Positions 54,464 through 64,000 of a DNA stretch of 64,000 nucleotides are shown piece after piece. The notes under the pieces were generated by a model, which was not told the origin of the DNA, did no database searches, and saw only the letters and a list, made by a program, of their open reading frames with translations. Both the position numbers and the translations under genes were made by a program. How positions within the stretch are numbered: position 1 is the first letter of the stretch; every line of letters begins with the position of its first letter. The DNA is from an uncultured Clostridia bacterium (lineage in GTDB: Bacteria > Bacillota > Clostridia > TANB77 > CAG-508): NCBI GenBank assembly GCA_934162365.1, contig CAKPIK010000002.1:162176-226175 (forward strand), in the 5' to 3' direction.

Positions 54464-55042
54464 ATGAAAATTGGAATAGATTTAGATGGAGTAGTTATTG
54501 ATGCTGAGACAACATTTAGAACATATGAGGAAATTTTTGACTTAGATATTTTAAAAGGAAATAATTTAATAAATAGAGAAGAACCTAAATTTCAAACTAG
54601 ATATAATTGGAATGAGGAACAGGAAAAGGAATTTATTGAAAAATATTTCTTAAAGGTATCAAAAGAAAGTAATTTGATGTCTGGTTTCGTTGGAGTATAT
54701 AATTTATTAAAAAATCAAGGACATGAATTTATAGTGATTACTGCAAGAGGTGGATTTGTAAAGGAACTGAAAGACGATGCAATAAGATTGTTAAAGAAAA
54801 ATAATATCAAATTTGATAAATATTATTGGAAAATTAATAATAAATTAGAAATCTGTAAAAAAGAAAATGTAGATATTATGATTGATGATGATTGGAGAAT
54901 AATAAAAAATTTATCTGACAATTCTATAAGAACACTATATTTTAGAGATACAAATTTAAAAAAATTAGAAGAGAATGAATATATTAAAGAGGTTAATAAC
55001 TGGGGAGATATTTATAGGTATATAAAAATGATAAATAAGTAA
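54464..55042 (+). CDS. HAD-family 5'-nucleotidase-like protein
   Basis: The 192-residue protein has the HAD nucleophile motif IGIDLDGVV (Asp6, Asp8), motif II VITARGG and a motif IV-like MIDDDWR. The length and pattern fit the 5'(3')-deoxyribonucleotidase-like (NT5C-type) family, which dephosphorylates nucleotides. The substrate is uncertain. A strong AAGGAGA site precedes it. Confidence 0.75.
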   Translation: MKIGIDLDGVVIDAETTFRTYEEIFDLDILKGNNLINREEPKFQTRYNWNEEQEKEFIEKYFLKVSKESNLMSGFVGVYNLLKNQGHEFIVITARGGFVKELKDDAIRLLKKNNIKFDKYYWKINNKLEICKKENVDIMIDDDWRIIKNLSDNSIRTLYFRDTNLKKLEENEYIKEVNNWGDIYRYIKMINK

Positions 55043-55114
55043 AAAGAATAACAAATCTAATATATTTATGTTAAAATAATAAATGTAGTCATTAGTTAGA
55101 TATAAGGAGAAATT

Positions 55115-55423
55115 ATGTTTAAATTACACTCAGAATATAAACCTACTGGCGATCAACCAGAGGCAATAGAATATTTATCAAAAGGAATAGAAGAGGGAAA
55201 AAAATTCCAGACACTTCTTGGAGTTACTGGCTCTGGTAAAACTTTTACTATGGCTAATATAATACAAAAAACACAAAGGCCAACTCTTGTATTAGCACAC
55301 AATAAAACTCTTGCTGGGCAATTATATAGCGAATTTAAAGAATTATTTCCAGAAAACAGAGTTGAGTATTTTGTTAGTTATTATGAAAATACTTTAAATC
55401 CTGTGCTACATAGTGTTATTTAG
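55115..55423 (+). pseudogene. Truncated 5' copy of uvrB
   Basis: The first about 92 residues are UvrB, including the Walker [16 protein letters not shown] and [16 protein letters not shown], then the frame diverges after FVSYYE and stops 10 residues later. The matching segment (55106-55386, with the ribosome site) differs from the second copy at 56669-56950 by roughly one base in eight, nearly always at silent positions. It lacks every later helicase motif, so it cannot be functional alone. Confidence 0.9.
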
Positions 55424-55470
55424 TATCGTTTGGTCTTTTAAAAGTGAACCAAATAATACTAAACATAACT
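55415..55470. repeat. Imperfect inverted repeat after the uvrB fragment
   Basis: The arms GTTATTTAGTATCGTTTGGT and the complement of ACCAAATAATACTAAACATAAC pair with small bulges around a loop of about 12 bases. It lies directly at the end of the uvrB fragment and may be a terminator or a mobile-element end. Confidence 0.5.
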
Positions 55471-55670
55471 AAACGGAAAAATTAAATTTGTGACTTTTAT
55501 TCGTTCCCAAAATTAATTGCACATTAACTTAATATTATTATATTGATATAATATAAATAACAAATTTTGAATTACATATATATATCAAAACAACTAAAAG
55601 ATAATTAAAAACTGTCATTGAATATTTAATATATTTATGCTAAGATTTCTTTGAAAAAGGAGCAAAAATT

Positions 55671-56648
55671 ATGAAAGATAATCTACAAGACAATCTAAAT
55701 ATGAAACATAAATTGAAATTTGATAAAAATGGAAATTTTAAAATATTAATGATGTCTGATATACAAGAAACATTAAATTACGATATCAGAACTTTAGAAA
55801 ATATGAACAAATTAATTGAAAATGTTAATCCTAATCTAATCATTTTAGGCGGAGACAATTGTGATGGTACTATTTTAAAGAATGAAATAGAATTAAGAAA
55901 ATATTTGGAAATTTTCTCGACACCTATGGAAAGTAAAAAAATCCCATGGGCTCATGTTTTTGGAAATCATGATCATGATATACCGCTAAATGACATAAAA
56001 AAAACAAAAATATATGAAGAATATACTTATTGTGTTTCAAAGCATACAGAAAAAATTTATGGTACTACTAATTTTGTATTACCTATTGAATATTCAAATA
56101 AAAATGAAATTGCTTTTAATATTTGGGGATTAGATACTAATAATTTAATGTCTGAAACAGATATTACAATAGATAAAAATATAAATTTAATAAAAAAACC
56201 ATCTATGTCATGTAAATGGGATATTCTGCATTTTGACCAATTAATGTGGTACTGGAATAGCTCAAAAGAAATAGAAAATTATTGCAAGAGAAAAGTAAAC
56301 GGAATATTATTTATGCATATTCCACCATGGGAATTTCAATACATAGTAGAAAATCCTCAATATACAAATGCAAGCGGAAGTATGGATGAAATAATGAGAA
56401 TAGGAATGTTTAATTCTGGAATTTTCTCAACAATATTACAAAGAAATGATATTAAATGTATTGCTTGCGGTCATAGCCATAACGATTGCTTTGAAGGAGA
56501 TTTCTGTGGAATAAAAATGTGCCTAGATGCATGTGCTGGTTATACTCCTTATGGAACAGATAGTTTAAGAGGTGGAAGAGTATTTGAAATAAACGAAAAG
56601 GATACAAATACAATAAACACATATATGGTTTATTATAAAGATTTATAG
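55671..56648 (+). CDS. Calcineurin-like metallophosphoesterase
   Basis: The 325-residue enzyme has all five metallophosphoesterase blocks: MSDIQ, GGDNCDG, FGNHDHD, MHIPPWE and CGHSHND. It resembles the purple-acid-phosphatase-like branch but has no signal peptide, so it is probably cytosolic. It lies between the uvrB fragment and the complete uvrB and may have arrived with one of them. The substrate is unknown. Confidence 0.85.
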   Translation: MKDNLQDNLNMKHKLKFDKNGNFKILMMSDIQETLNYDIRTLENMNKLIENVNPNLIILGGDNCDGTILKNEIELRKYLEIFSTPMESKKIPWAHVFGNHDHDIPLNDIKKTKIYEEYTYCVSKHTEKIYGTTNFVLPIEYSNKNEIAFNIWGLDTNNLMSETDITIDKNINLIKKPSMSCKWDILHFDQLMWYWNSSKEIENYCKRKVNGILFMHIPPWEFQYIVENPQYTNASGSMDEIMRIGMFNSGIFSTILQRNDIKCIACGHSHNDCFEGDFCGIKMCLDACAGYTPYGTDSLRGGRVFEINEKDTNTINTYMVYYKDL

Positions 56649-56677
56649 AAGTATTATTTTAGATGCAAGGAGAAATT

Positions 56678-58634
56678 ATGTTTAAATTACACTCAGAATA
56701 TAAGCCAACAGGCGACCAGCCAGAGGCAATAGAATATCTGTCAAAAGGAATAGAAGAAGGAAAAAAGTTCCAGACACTGCTTGGCGTTACTGGTTCTGGA
56801 AAAACCTTTACAATGGCTAATATAATAGCCAAAACTCGGAAGACCAACTCTAGTATTAGCACATAATAAGACACTTGCTGGACAATTATATAGTGAATTT
56901 AAAGAATTATTCCCAGAAAATAGAGTTGAATACTTTGTTTCTTATTATGACTATTATCAACCAGAAGCATATATTGCTTCTTCAGACACATATATAGAAA
57001 AAGATTCATCAGTTAATGATGAAATAGATAAACTTCGCCACTCTGCAACAGCTTCTTTATTTGAAACAAGAGATGTAATTATTGTTGCATCAGTTTCTTG
57101 CATATATGGTTTAGGAGACCCAATAGATTATGAAAATATGATAATTTCATTAAGACCAGGAATGCAAAAAACTAGAGATGAGATATTAAAAAAGTTAATT
57201 AAAATGCAATATACGAGAAATGAACTTGATTTTAAAAGGGGAACTTTTAGAGCTAAGGGAGATACCATTGAAATATATCCATCAGATCAAAGTGAAAATG
57301 CAATAAGAGTAGAAATGTGGGGAGATGAAATAGAAAAAATTTCTGAAATTAATCCCTTAACAGGCAAAGCAACAGGAATAAGACAACATATAATGATATT
57401 CCCTAATTCTCATTATGTAACAACATCTGAAAAAATGGAGAGAGCAATAGGAACAATTGAAAAAGAACTTGAAGAACAAGTTAAGTATTTTAAATCTCAA
57501 AACAAATTAATAGAAGCACAAAGAATAGAGGAGAGAACAAACTTTGATATTGAAATGATGAAAGAAACTGGATTTTGTCAAGGAATAGAAAACTATTCAA
57601 GACATATAAGTGGTAGAAAACCAGGTTCACCACCATTTACATTATTTGATTATTTTCCAAAAGACTTTTTGCTATTAATAGATGAATCACATGCTACTAT
57701 TCCTCAAGTAAGGGCTATGTATAACGGAGATAGAGCAAGAAAAGAGTCTTTGGTTAAATATGGCTTTAGGCTTCCATCTGCATTTGATAATAGACCATTA
57801 ACATTTAAGGAATTTGAAGATAGAATTAATCAATGTATATTTGTAAGCGCTACCCCGGCAGATTATGAAAAAGAACATAGTAAGGAAAATGTTATTGAGC
57901 AAATTATTCGTCCTACAGGATTATTGGACCCAGAAATAGAAGTAAAACCAATAGAAAACCAAATAGATGATTTGATAGCTCAAATTAGACTAAGAACAGA
58001 AAAAAACGAAAGAGTTTTAGTTACAACGTTAACTAAGAAAATGGCAGAAGATTTGTCAGCTTATTTATCTGGAATAGATATAAGAGTAAAATATATGCAC
58101 TCAGATATAAAAGCTTTAGAAAGAATGGAAATAATAAGAGACTTAAGGCTTGGAAAATTTGATGTTTTGGTTGGAATAAATCTTTTAAGAGAAGGACTAG
58201 ATATACCAGAGGTTTCATTAGTAGCAATACTAGATGCAGATAAAGAAGGCTTTCTTCGTTCGGAGCGTTCATTAATTCAAACTATTGGACGTGCTGCAAG
58301 AAATTCTAATGGAAAAGTTATAATGTATGCAGATGAACTTACAGAAAGCATGGAGAAGGCAATAACAGAAACAAATAGAAGGAGAAAATTACAACAAGAA
58401 TATAATAAAAATCATGGAATAACTCCAACTACAATAATTAAATCTGTAAGAGATAGTATTAAAGCTACGCAAGTTGCAGAAATAGAAGAAGAATATAATA
58501 TTCCTAAAGATGAAACAATAGAAGAAATTATAGCAAAACTAACAGATGAAATGCTAAAATGTGCAACAGATATGGAATTTGAAAAAGCTGCAGAACTAAG
58601 AGATAAAATAAAAGAATTAGAACAATACAAATAA
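56678..58634 (+). CDS. uvrB: Excinuclease ABC subunit B, interrupted by one surplus base
   Basis: Joined across a +1 shift at about 56840 (CGGAAGACC where CGGAGACC keeps frame), this encodes a UvrB of about 651 residues. UvrB loads damaged DNA after UvrA and forms the incision complex with UvrC. Walker A GVTGSGKT, the beta-hairpin [20 protein letters not shown], the DEAD-box-like [31 protein letters not shown] and the C-terminal UvrC-binding helix are all present. The start is ATG 56678 behind AAGGAG. Without correction the first frame stops at 56866. In a conserved repair gene, a sequencing indel is a serious possibility. Confidence 0.9.
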
Positions 58635-58639
58635 GAAAA

Positions 58640-58664
58640 CCCCCACAGCAATTTGCTATGGGGG
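58640..58664. terminator. Hairpin downstream of uvrB
   Basis: CCCCCA / TGGGGG (58640-58645 with 58659-58664) encloses AGCAA/TTGCT pairing. The following TAAAAC is a weak T tract. It lies between the convergent uvrB and the small minus-strand gene. Confidence 0.65.
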
Positions 58665-58691
58665 TAAAACTAATACTGGCTAAGAATTTGA

Positions 58692-59024
58692 TTATCTTTT
58701 GGAACTGTTGGTTTTTTGAGCTATAATGTATAACTCTTGTGCAAAATTTTTGACGGAGTTTTTCGGAAATGTTAAGACAATTCCACGAGTGTATGCAAAC
58801 ACAATATGAGGAATCTCATTGCCGAATGCTCTGTACCAATCAATTGTTGCTGAATACAATCCATCTTTGGAAAAAGGTCTTACGTTTAGAATCCGAAAAC
58901 CTTCTTTTTCAAGTTTCTTCATTTCTGAAGAATAAAGAATATAATCTAAAGAAAAATTGCCTTTTTCTGCCACAGTATAAAGTTTAATTTCTCGTACTTC
59001 ATTGCGACTTGGATAACTATGCAT
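58692..59024 (-). CDS. Hypothetical protein, 110 residues, atypical composition
   Basis: This soluble, basic protein begins MHSYPSRNEVREIKLYTVAE and has alternating strand-like segments (RILNVRPFSKDG, YSATIDWYRAF, GIVLTFP). No family is recognised. A GGAGGAGA site lies six bases before ATG 59024. Its G+C (about 38% by eye) is higher than in its neighbours, as for the S1-domain gene at 12188. Confidence 0.6.
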   Translation of the reverse strand: MHSYPSRNEVREIKLYTVAEKGNFSLDYILYSSEMKKLEKEGFRILNVRPFSKDGLYSATIDWYRAFGNEIPHIVFAYTRGIVLTFPKNSVKNFAQELYIIAQKTNSSKR

Positions 59025-59170
59025 ATGTTATCTCCTCCTAAAAATAAATGGTACCAATATTAGTTTTAGGCAAATAGTAACAAAATTATGTTACAAAAAA
59101 TTCACCATAAATATTAGTTTAGCACATTATACAAAATAATTCAACTACATTAAACATCTTATAATTTATA

Positions 59171-59199
59171 TTGCATAAATAATATCAATGTGTTAAAAT
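59171..59199 (+). promoter_or_regulatory. Sigma-A promoter of lepA
   Basis: TTGCAT (59171-59176) and TAAAAT (59194-59199) are 17 bases apart, 28 bases before the start codon. Confidence 0.65.
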
Positions 59200-59227
59200 A
59201 GCAATAAGTTATAATTGGAGGAATTTA

Positions 59228-61039
59228 ATGCAAGATAGACAAAAATATATAAGGAATTTTAGTATAATTGCACATATAGATCATGGAAAATCAACTTTGG
59301 CAGATAGATTAATTGAAATGACAGGGGTATTATCTAAAAGAGAAATGGAATCTCAAGTTTTGGATAATATGGAGCTTGAAAAAGAAAGAGGAATTACAAT
59401 TAAGTCTCAAGCAGTTAGAATGAAGTATAAAGCTAAAGATGGAAATGAATATACACTTAACTTAATAGACACACCAGGACATGTGGATTTTAATTATGAA
59501 GTATCAAGAAGCTTAGCTGCTTGTGATGGTGCAATACTTGTTGTTGATTCATCACAAGGAGTTGAGGCACAAACATTAGCTAATGTGTATTTGGCATTAG
59601 ATAATAATTTGGAAGTATTACCAGTATTAAATAAAGTAGACTTACCAAATGCAAGACCAGATGAGATAAAAAAAGAAATAGAAGATATTATTGGACTTCC
59701 AGCAATGGATGCACCATGTATTTCTGCTAAATCTGGTTTAAATGTAGATGAAGTTTTGGAAAGAATTGTAACAGATATACCGGCTCCATCTGGAGATGAA
59801 AATAAAGCTACAAAATGTTTGATATTTGACTCATACTATGATAATTATAAGGGCGCAATAGCATATGTAAGAGTTAAAGACGGAAAAGTCAAAGTTGGAG
59901 ATGAAATAGAATTCATGGCAACTGGTAAAAAATTTACAGTAACAGAAGTTGGATATTTTACTCCAGGAAATTACATGCCAGCAAATGAATTATTAGCGGG
60001 AGATGTTGGGTATATTGCAGCTAGCATAAAGAGTTTATCGGATTTACATGTTGGTGATACAATTACTTTAGCAAATAATCCAGCTAAAGAACCTTTAAAA
60101 GGATATAAGAAAGTACAACCAATGGTATATTGTGGATTATATCCAATAGATGGTAGTGAGTATGAAAATTTAAAGGTGGCACTAGAAAAATTACAATTAA
60201 ATGATGCATCACTTGTGTATGAACCAGAAACATCAGCAGCTTTAGGATTTGGATTTAGATGTGGTTTTCTAGGCTTATTACATTTAGAAATAATTGAAGA
60301 AAGGTTAGACAGAGAGTTCGATTTAGGACTAATTACTACGTCACCATCAGTTATATATAAAGTACATAAAACAGATGGAACTGTTATTGATTTATATAAC
60401 CCTTCTGAATTACCTGCTCTTCAAGAAATTTCATATATTGAAGAACCAATGGTAAAAGCCGAAATATTTACTCCAAAGGAATATGTTGGAAATATAATGG
60501 AAATATGTCAAAGAAGACGTGGAATATACATAGATATGAAATATCTAGATGCAGATAGAGTTACACTTATATATGAAATGCCATTAAATGAAATAATTTA
60601 TGATTTCTTTGATAATTTAAAATCAAAAACTAAAGGATATGCCTCATTTGACTATGAATTTAAAGAATATGTTCGTTCAGAATTAGTAAAATTAGATATT
60701 CATGTAAATGGAGAAAGTGTTGATGCTTTATCATTTATTGTACATAAAGATTCTGCATATACTAAAGGAAAGAAAATGGTTGAAAAATTAAAAACAGTAA
60801 TACCAAGACAATTATTTGCTATACCTCTTCAAGCAGTTGTTGGTGGTAAAATAATAGCAAGAGAAACAATATCTGCAATGAGAAAAGATGTACTTGCAAA
60901 ATGCTATGGTGGTGATATAACTAGAAAGAAAAAACTATTAGAGAAACAGAAAAAAGGTAAAAAGAAAATGCGTGAAATAGGAAACGTAGAGTTACCACAA
61001 GAAGCATTTTTATCTGTTCTTAAACTAGATGAAGATTAA
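59228..61039 (+). CDS. lepA: Elongation factor 4 (LepA GTPase)
   Basis: The 603-residue translational GTPase has G1 [11 protein letters not shown]3 DTPGHVDF and G4 NKVD, then domain II and a C-terminal LepA-specific domain (GKMMREIG-like region and [16 protein letters not shown] with [13 protein letters not shown]). EF4 affects back-translocation and ribosome assembly. It heads a run with rlmB and a membrane protein. Confidence 0.97.
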   Translation: MQDRQKYIRNFSIIAHIDHGKSTLADRLIEMTGVLSKREMESQVLDNMELEKERGITIKSQAVRMKYKAKDGNEYTLNLIDTPGHVDFNYEVSRSLAACDGAILVVDSSQGVEAQTLANVYLALDNNLEVLPVLNKVDLPNARPDEIKKEIEDIIGLPAMDAPCISAKSGLNVDEVLERIVTDIPAPSGDENKATKCLIFDSYYDNYKGAIAYVRVKDGKVKVGDEIEFMATGKKFTVTEVGYFTPGNYMPANELLAGDVGYIAASIKSLSDLHVGDTITLANNPAKEPLKGYKKVQPMVYCGLYPIDGSEYENLKVALEKLQLNDASLVYEPETSAALGFGFRCGFLGLLHLEIIEERLDREFDLGLITTSPSVIYKVHKTDGTVIDLYNPSELPALQEISYIEEPMVKAEIFTPKEYVGNIMEICQRRRGIYIDMKYLDADRVTLIYEMPLNEIIYDFFDNLKSKTKGYASFDYEFKEYVRSELVKLDIHVNGESVDALSFIVHKDSAYTKGKKMVEKLKTVIPRQLFAIPLQAVVGGKIIARETISAMRKDVLAKCYGGDITRKKKLLEKQKKGKKKMREIGNVELPQEAFLSVLKLDED

Positions 61040-61068
61040 ATAAGTTAAATTCATGTTGGGAGAAAAAA

Positions 61069-61866
61069 ATGAAGAATAATAAAACGAGAGTGGAAAAAAC
61101 AAATATAAAAGAAAATAAAAAAAATGTTTTTGATGATCAAATTGAAGGAAGAAATTCAGTATTAGAATTATTAGAATCTGGAAAAGATATTAACAAAATA
61201 TTTATATCAAAAGGAGAAAAACAAGGTTCAATAAACAAGATAATTGCTAAAGCAAAAGAAGCAAAAGTTATAATTGTCGAAACTGATAAGAAAAAATTGG
61301 ATGAAATGAGCCAAACAGGAAACCATCAAGGTGTAATTGCAATTGTACCACCATTTGAATATTGTGAAGTGGACGATATTTTAGATGAAGCAAAAGCTAA
61401 GAATGAAGATGCATTTATTATAATACTTGATGGAATTGAAGATCCACACAATTTGGGAGCAATTATTAGAACAGCTGAAACGGCAGGTGTGCATGGAGTT
61501 ATAATTCCTAAAAGAAGAGCAGCATCAGTAAATAGTACTGTAAATAAATCTTCTGCTGGAGCAGTTGAACATATGAAAATTGCTAGAGTTAACAACATTA
61601 ATGATACAATTAAATATTTAAAAGATAAAGGACTATGGATTATTGGAACAGACGGAAAGGCTAAAAAATACTATTACGAGCAAGATTTAACAGGACCAAT
61701 AGCTTTAGTTATTGGAAGTGAAGGCTTTGGTATGAACAGACTTGTTGAAGAAAATTGTGATATATTAGTGAAGATACCTATGAAAGGGAAAATAACTTCA
61801 CTTAATGCCTCTGTTTCAGCGGGAATAGTGACATACGAAATAGTTAAACAAAGAAGTATAAAATAA
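61069..61866 (+). CDS. rlmB: 23S rRNA 2'-O-methyltransferase RlmB (TrmH/SPOUT family)
   Basis: The 265-residue SPOUT methyltransferase has an N-terminal substrate-binding domain (about 25-95: IEGRNSVLELLESGKDINKI) and the catalytic knot motifs LDGIEDPHNLGAIIRTAE, IGSEGFGMNRLV and SLNASVSAGIVTYE. It probably methylates the 23S rRNA guanosine equivalent to 2251. It lies 29 bases after lepA. Confidence 0.92.
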   Translation: MKNNKTRVEKTNIKENKKNVFDDQIEGRNSVLELLESGKDINKIFISKGEKQGSINKIIAKAKEAKVIIVETDKKKLDEMSQTGNHQGVIAIVPPFEYCEVDDILDEAKAKNEDAFIIILDGIEDPHNLGAIIRTAETAGVHGVIIPKRRAASVNSTVNKSSAGAVEHMKIARVNNINDTIKYLKDKGLWIIGTDGKAKKYYYEQDLTGPIALVIGSEGFGMNRLVEENCDILVKIPMKGKITSLNASVSAGIVTYEIVKQRSIK

Positions 61867-61891
61867 ATTTATATAAAAAGGAGTTGTAATC

Positions 61892-63283
61892 ATGAAAAAT
61901 AAAAAGATTATAATTATATCAAGTGTTTTATTAATAGTAGTAGTTGCTTTATTATTAGGAATTTTGTATTTTACTACGGATTTATTTAAAAGTAATAAAG
62001 ACTTATTTTATGAATACGTAGGAAAAACTAAAATTATAGACTCTAATTTTAAACAAACATATTTAAGTTTATCTAACAAAATCAAAGTAAGCGATTATTC
62101 TTCAAGTATGGTTATTGATTTTTCACAAAAACAGAAAAACACAACAGAAACTAATGCAGAAAATATATTTGAAATTAGATCTAATGGATTAAAAAGCTCA
62201 AATAAAAATCAAGCATACAATGATTATACTTTTGTAACTAACAATCAACAATTAGGGACAATTAAATTTTTAAAAGATGGAAATACATATGCACTTGGAG
62301 CAGATAACATATTAGCAAAATATATTGGCATTGAAAATTCTAATTTAAGAAGCTTCTTTGCAAAACTAGGAGTGTCACAAACAGAAGAATTACCAGATGA
62401 AATACCTACAGTAGATATTGATAAAATATTAGAAATTGATTCCAATGTATTAACTAATATAAGTAAAAGATATTATAATGTTTTGTATAATAATATCGAT
62501 AACACACATTTTTCTAAAATTAAAAATACAGATAAAACAGAAACAATAACATTGTCATTGAACGAACAAGAGACAGTTAATGTGATTCAAGAATTGTTAA
62601 AAACTGCTAAAGATGATACAGAACTATTGAATTTGATTACAAATAAAGCTCAAATGTTAGGATATAATAATGTTAATAGTACAACGATTCAAAACGAATT
62701 ACAAAATTATATAAATAATATTTCAAATAATATATATACATCTGAAACAGATTTTTTAGTTATTTCTCTAAAGAAACAAGACAAAAATATACAAACTATA
62801 TCTATTCAAACAAAACAAAGAAGTGAAACTACAGATGGAATAATAGAATATAAAAAATATGAAATTACACTTGATTTATCAAAAACACAAACTATTAATA
62901 TAACAGTTAAAGAAAATGAAGTTCAAACTTTAAACTTAATACTAAATTATGGTTATGATGCAAATAATATATTTACTAATATTACCTTAAATGATAGTAA
63001 TAATTATGTAGAAATGAAATTACAAATAAATGATTATAATACTGATAAAATTATTGCTAATCTAAATCTTGTTTTTAATTCATCAGAAGATGAACAAGAA
63101 TATTTAATTGATTCAGTAAATAATATTAATATAAAAGAAGATATTCAAATTGAAAAATTAACAACTGAAAATTTTGCAAAATTAAATGATATGACTGAAG
63201 AAGAATTAAACATGTTATTTACTGCTATAGCAAATAGAATAATAGCTGTATATGGTGAACAAATTCAGATTCCAATTCAATAA
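61892..63283 (+). CDS. Membrane-anchored hypothetical protein
   Basis: The 463-residue protein has an N-terminal membrane anchor (about 5-27) and a large Asn/Thr/Ile-rich extracellular domain with alternating beta-type segments. It has no wall-sorting signal. I recognise no family, although the plan is common in clostridial genomes. It follows rlmB by 25 bases and ends the gene run at a strong terminator. Confidence 0.7.
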   Translation: MKNKKIIIISSVLLIVVVALLLGILYFTTDLFKSNKDLFYEYVGKTKIIDSNFKQTYLSLSNKIKVSDYSSSMVIDFSQKQKNTTETNAENIFEIRSNGLKSSNKNQAYNDYTFVTNNQQLGTIKFLKDGNTYALGADNILAKYIGIENSNLRSFFAKLGVSQTEELPDEIPTVDIDKILEIDSNVLTNISKRYYNVLYNNIDNTHFSKIKNTDKTETITLSLNEQETVNVIQELLKTAKDDTELLNLITNKAQMLGYNNVNSTTIQNELQNYINNISNNIYTSETDFLVISLKKQDKNIQTISIQTKQRSETTDGIIEYKKYEITLDLSKTQTINITVKENEVQTLNLILNYGYDANNIFTNITLNDSNNYVEMKLQINDYNTDKIIANLNLVFNSSEDEQEYLIDSVNNINIKEDIQIEKLTTENFAKLNDMTEEELNMLFTAIANRIIAVYGEQIQIPIQ

Positions 63284-63293
63284 AAAAATATAT

Positions 63294-63323
63294 AAAAAAC
63301 TCCTTGGAAACAAGGAGTTTTTT
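63294..63323 (+). terminator. Terminator before the rrn operon
   Basis: A perfect 13-bp stem (63294-63306 with 63311-63323) with a GAAA loop ends in T6. Confidence 0.92.
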
Positions 63324-63371
63324 CTTCCTTAAAAAATATTGAAAAAAACTTAAAAAAAATCAAAAAAAGTG

Positions 63372-63400
63372 TTGACTTTTGTTTTTATAAATGGTATACT
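63372..63400 (+). promoter_or_regulatory. rrn operon promoter
   Basis: TTGACT (63372-63377) and TATACT (63395-63400) are 17 bases apart, about 200 bases upstream of 16S. No second promoter is evident. Confidence 0.8.
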
Positions 63401-63597
63401 TAAAAAGTTCCAACGCGAAGGCGGAACAAAGTACATTGAAAAGTAAACAGTAAATCCTTTAAGAGACCAAGCGGTAATACAAAGTATTACCAAATAAATT
63501 AAAGAAAAGAACGAGTCAAATAAAACTCAAGAACAGATTAACCTAATCTGTAAAAAAGATTATATGCAGTGTAGAAATACACGAAGATATAAAACAA
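63401..63597 (+). other. Pre-16S leader with hairpins
   Basis: The 314-bp gap after the last gene holds a terminator, the promoter and this leader. It contains hairpins such as GGTAATAC-AAA-GTATTACC (63473-63491) and ACAGATTA-ACC-TAATCTGT (63533-63551), likely processing or antitermination elements. Confidence 0.6.
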
Positions 63598-64000
63598 AAA
63601 TTAGAGAGTTTGATCCTGGCTCAGGATAAACGCTGGCGGCGCACATAAGACATGCAAGTCGAACGGAAGTCGTTGTAATGATGTTGAAAAGAACGGAGAA
63701 CTTGTTCAAAGGAAATGGAAATTGACTTACAACAATGGCTTTAGTGGCGGACTGGTGAGTAACACGTAAGCAACCTGCCTGTTAGAGGGGAATAACAGCG
63801 AGAAATCGTTGCTAATACCGCATATGCCATAATAGTCACATGACTATAGTGGGAAAGGAGTAATCCGCTAATAGATGGGCTTGCGTCTGATTAGATAGTT
63901 GGTGGGGTAACGGCCTACCAAGTCGACGATCAGTAGCCGGACTGAGAGGTTCAACGGCCACATTGGGACTGAGATACGGCCCAGACTCCTACGGGAGGCA
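63598..64000 (+). rRNA. 16S ribosomal RNA, 5' part
   Basis: The universal opening AGAGTTTGATCCTGGCTCAG is at 63605-63624, followed by GCTGGCGGCG, the V1-V2 region, and ACTCCTACGGGAGGCA at the window end. About 400 nt are present, running off the right edge. The V1-V2 sequence looks clostridial, but no lineage search was possible. Confidence 0.97.

Noticed and set aside
55671..56648. Metallophosphoesterase as a transposase-bearing mobile element
   Set aside because: No transposase or integrase is present between the uvrB copies, and no matching terminal repeats were seen at both ends.

Overview
The window comes from a very A+T-rich, endospore-forming low-GC Gram-positive bacterium, most likely an uncultured clostridial lineage. 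The evidence is a gerA germination operon, seven consecutive spoIIIA genes plus a detached spoIIIAA, a cwlJ-gerQ pair, sortase with SpaA-type surface proteins, AGGAGG-type ribosome sites, TTGACA/TATAAT promoters, and the clostridial-looking 5' end of a 16S rRNA at the right edge. Genus-level placement would need a 16S search that I could not run.

Layout. 0-3.8 kb: gerAA-gerAB-gerAC on the minus strand, the last cut by the window edge. 3.9-5.7 kb: a frameshifted acyl-CoA synthetase. 5.8-11.4 kb: a secreted SH3b-CAP protein, then a TetR repressor diverging from an MmpL-type transporter and its secreted coiled-coil partner, with repeated operators between. 11.4-14.1 kb: an AlkD-like repair protein, a compositionally odd S1-domain protein, a CmpB-type membrane protein and a tiny Asn-rich peptide. 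14.2-18.4 kb: spoIIIAB-AH. 18.4-26.4 kb: an IscR-like Rrf2 regulator; an inserted block of two GT8 glycosyltransferases (one frameshifted), two PlsC-like acyltransferases and a prepilin-like protein with a possibly hypervariable C-terminus; then iscS-iscU and a ZIP transporter. 26.5-30.5 kb: yebC, spoIIIAA, efp, a zinc-ribbon protein, an M23 peptidase, tRNA-Trp and tmRNA. 30.8-35.5 kb: sortase, a 1028-residue TED/SpaA surface protein that ends abruptly in LPKTGC, and a coiled-coil protein built of thirteen 42-bp repeats. 35.6-47.5 kb: mostly housekeeping genes (glgP, greA, a reduced secD/secF pair, a polysaccharide deacetylase, fba, smpB, rlmD) together with cwlJ-gerQ and tRNA-Leu. 47.5-59 kb: an accessory mosaic with an acyltransferase-like protein, an AraC regulator, a 58-residue peptide followed by a heterodimeric ABC exporter, small orphan genes, a HAD nucleotidase, and a uvrB whose 5' end occurs twice around a metallophosphoesterase. 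59.2-64 kb: lepA, rlmB, an anchored hypothetical protein and the start of an rrn operon.

Functional themes. Sporulation and germination genes form four separate clusters: gerA, spoIIIAB-AH, spoIIIAA next to efp, and cwlJ-gerQ. tmRNA and its partner SmpB are both present, 12 kb apart. The Rrf2 regulator carries three IscR-like cysteines, and an inverted repeat overlaps the iscS promoter 5 kb away, which suggests Fe-S-responsive control across the inserted block. Three conserved genes (acyl-CoA synthetase, GT8, uvrB) each carry exactly one surplus base, so either recent decay or assembly indels must be considered. The best leads for something undescribed are the prepilin-like protein with an A-depleted C-terminal domain, the sortase substrate with a minimal C-terminal signal beside a repeat-length-variable coiled-coil protein, and the small-peptide/ABC-exporter operon.
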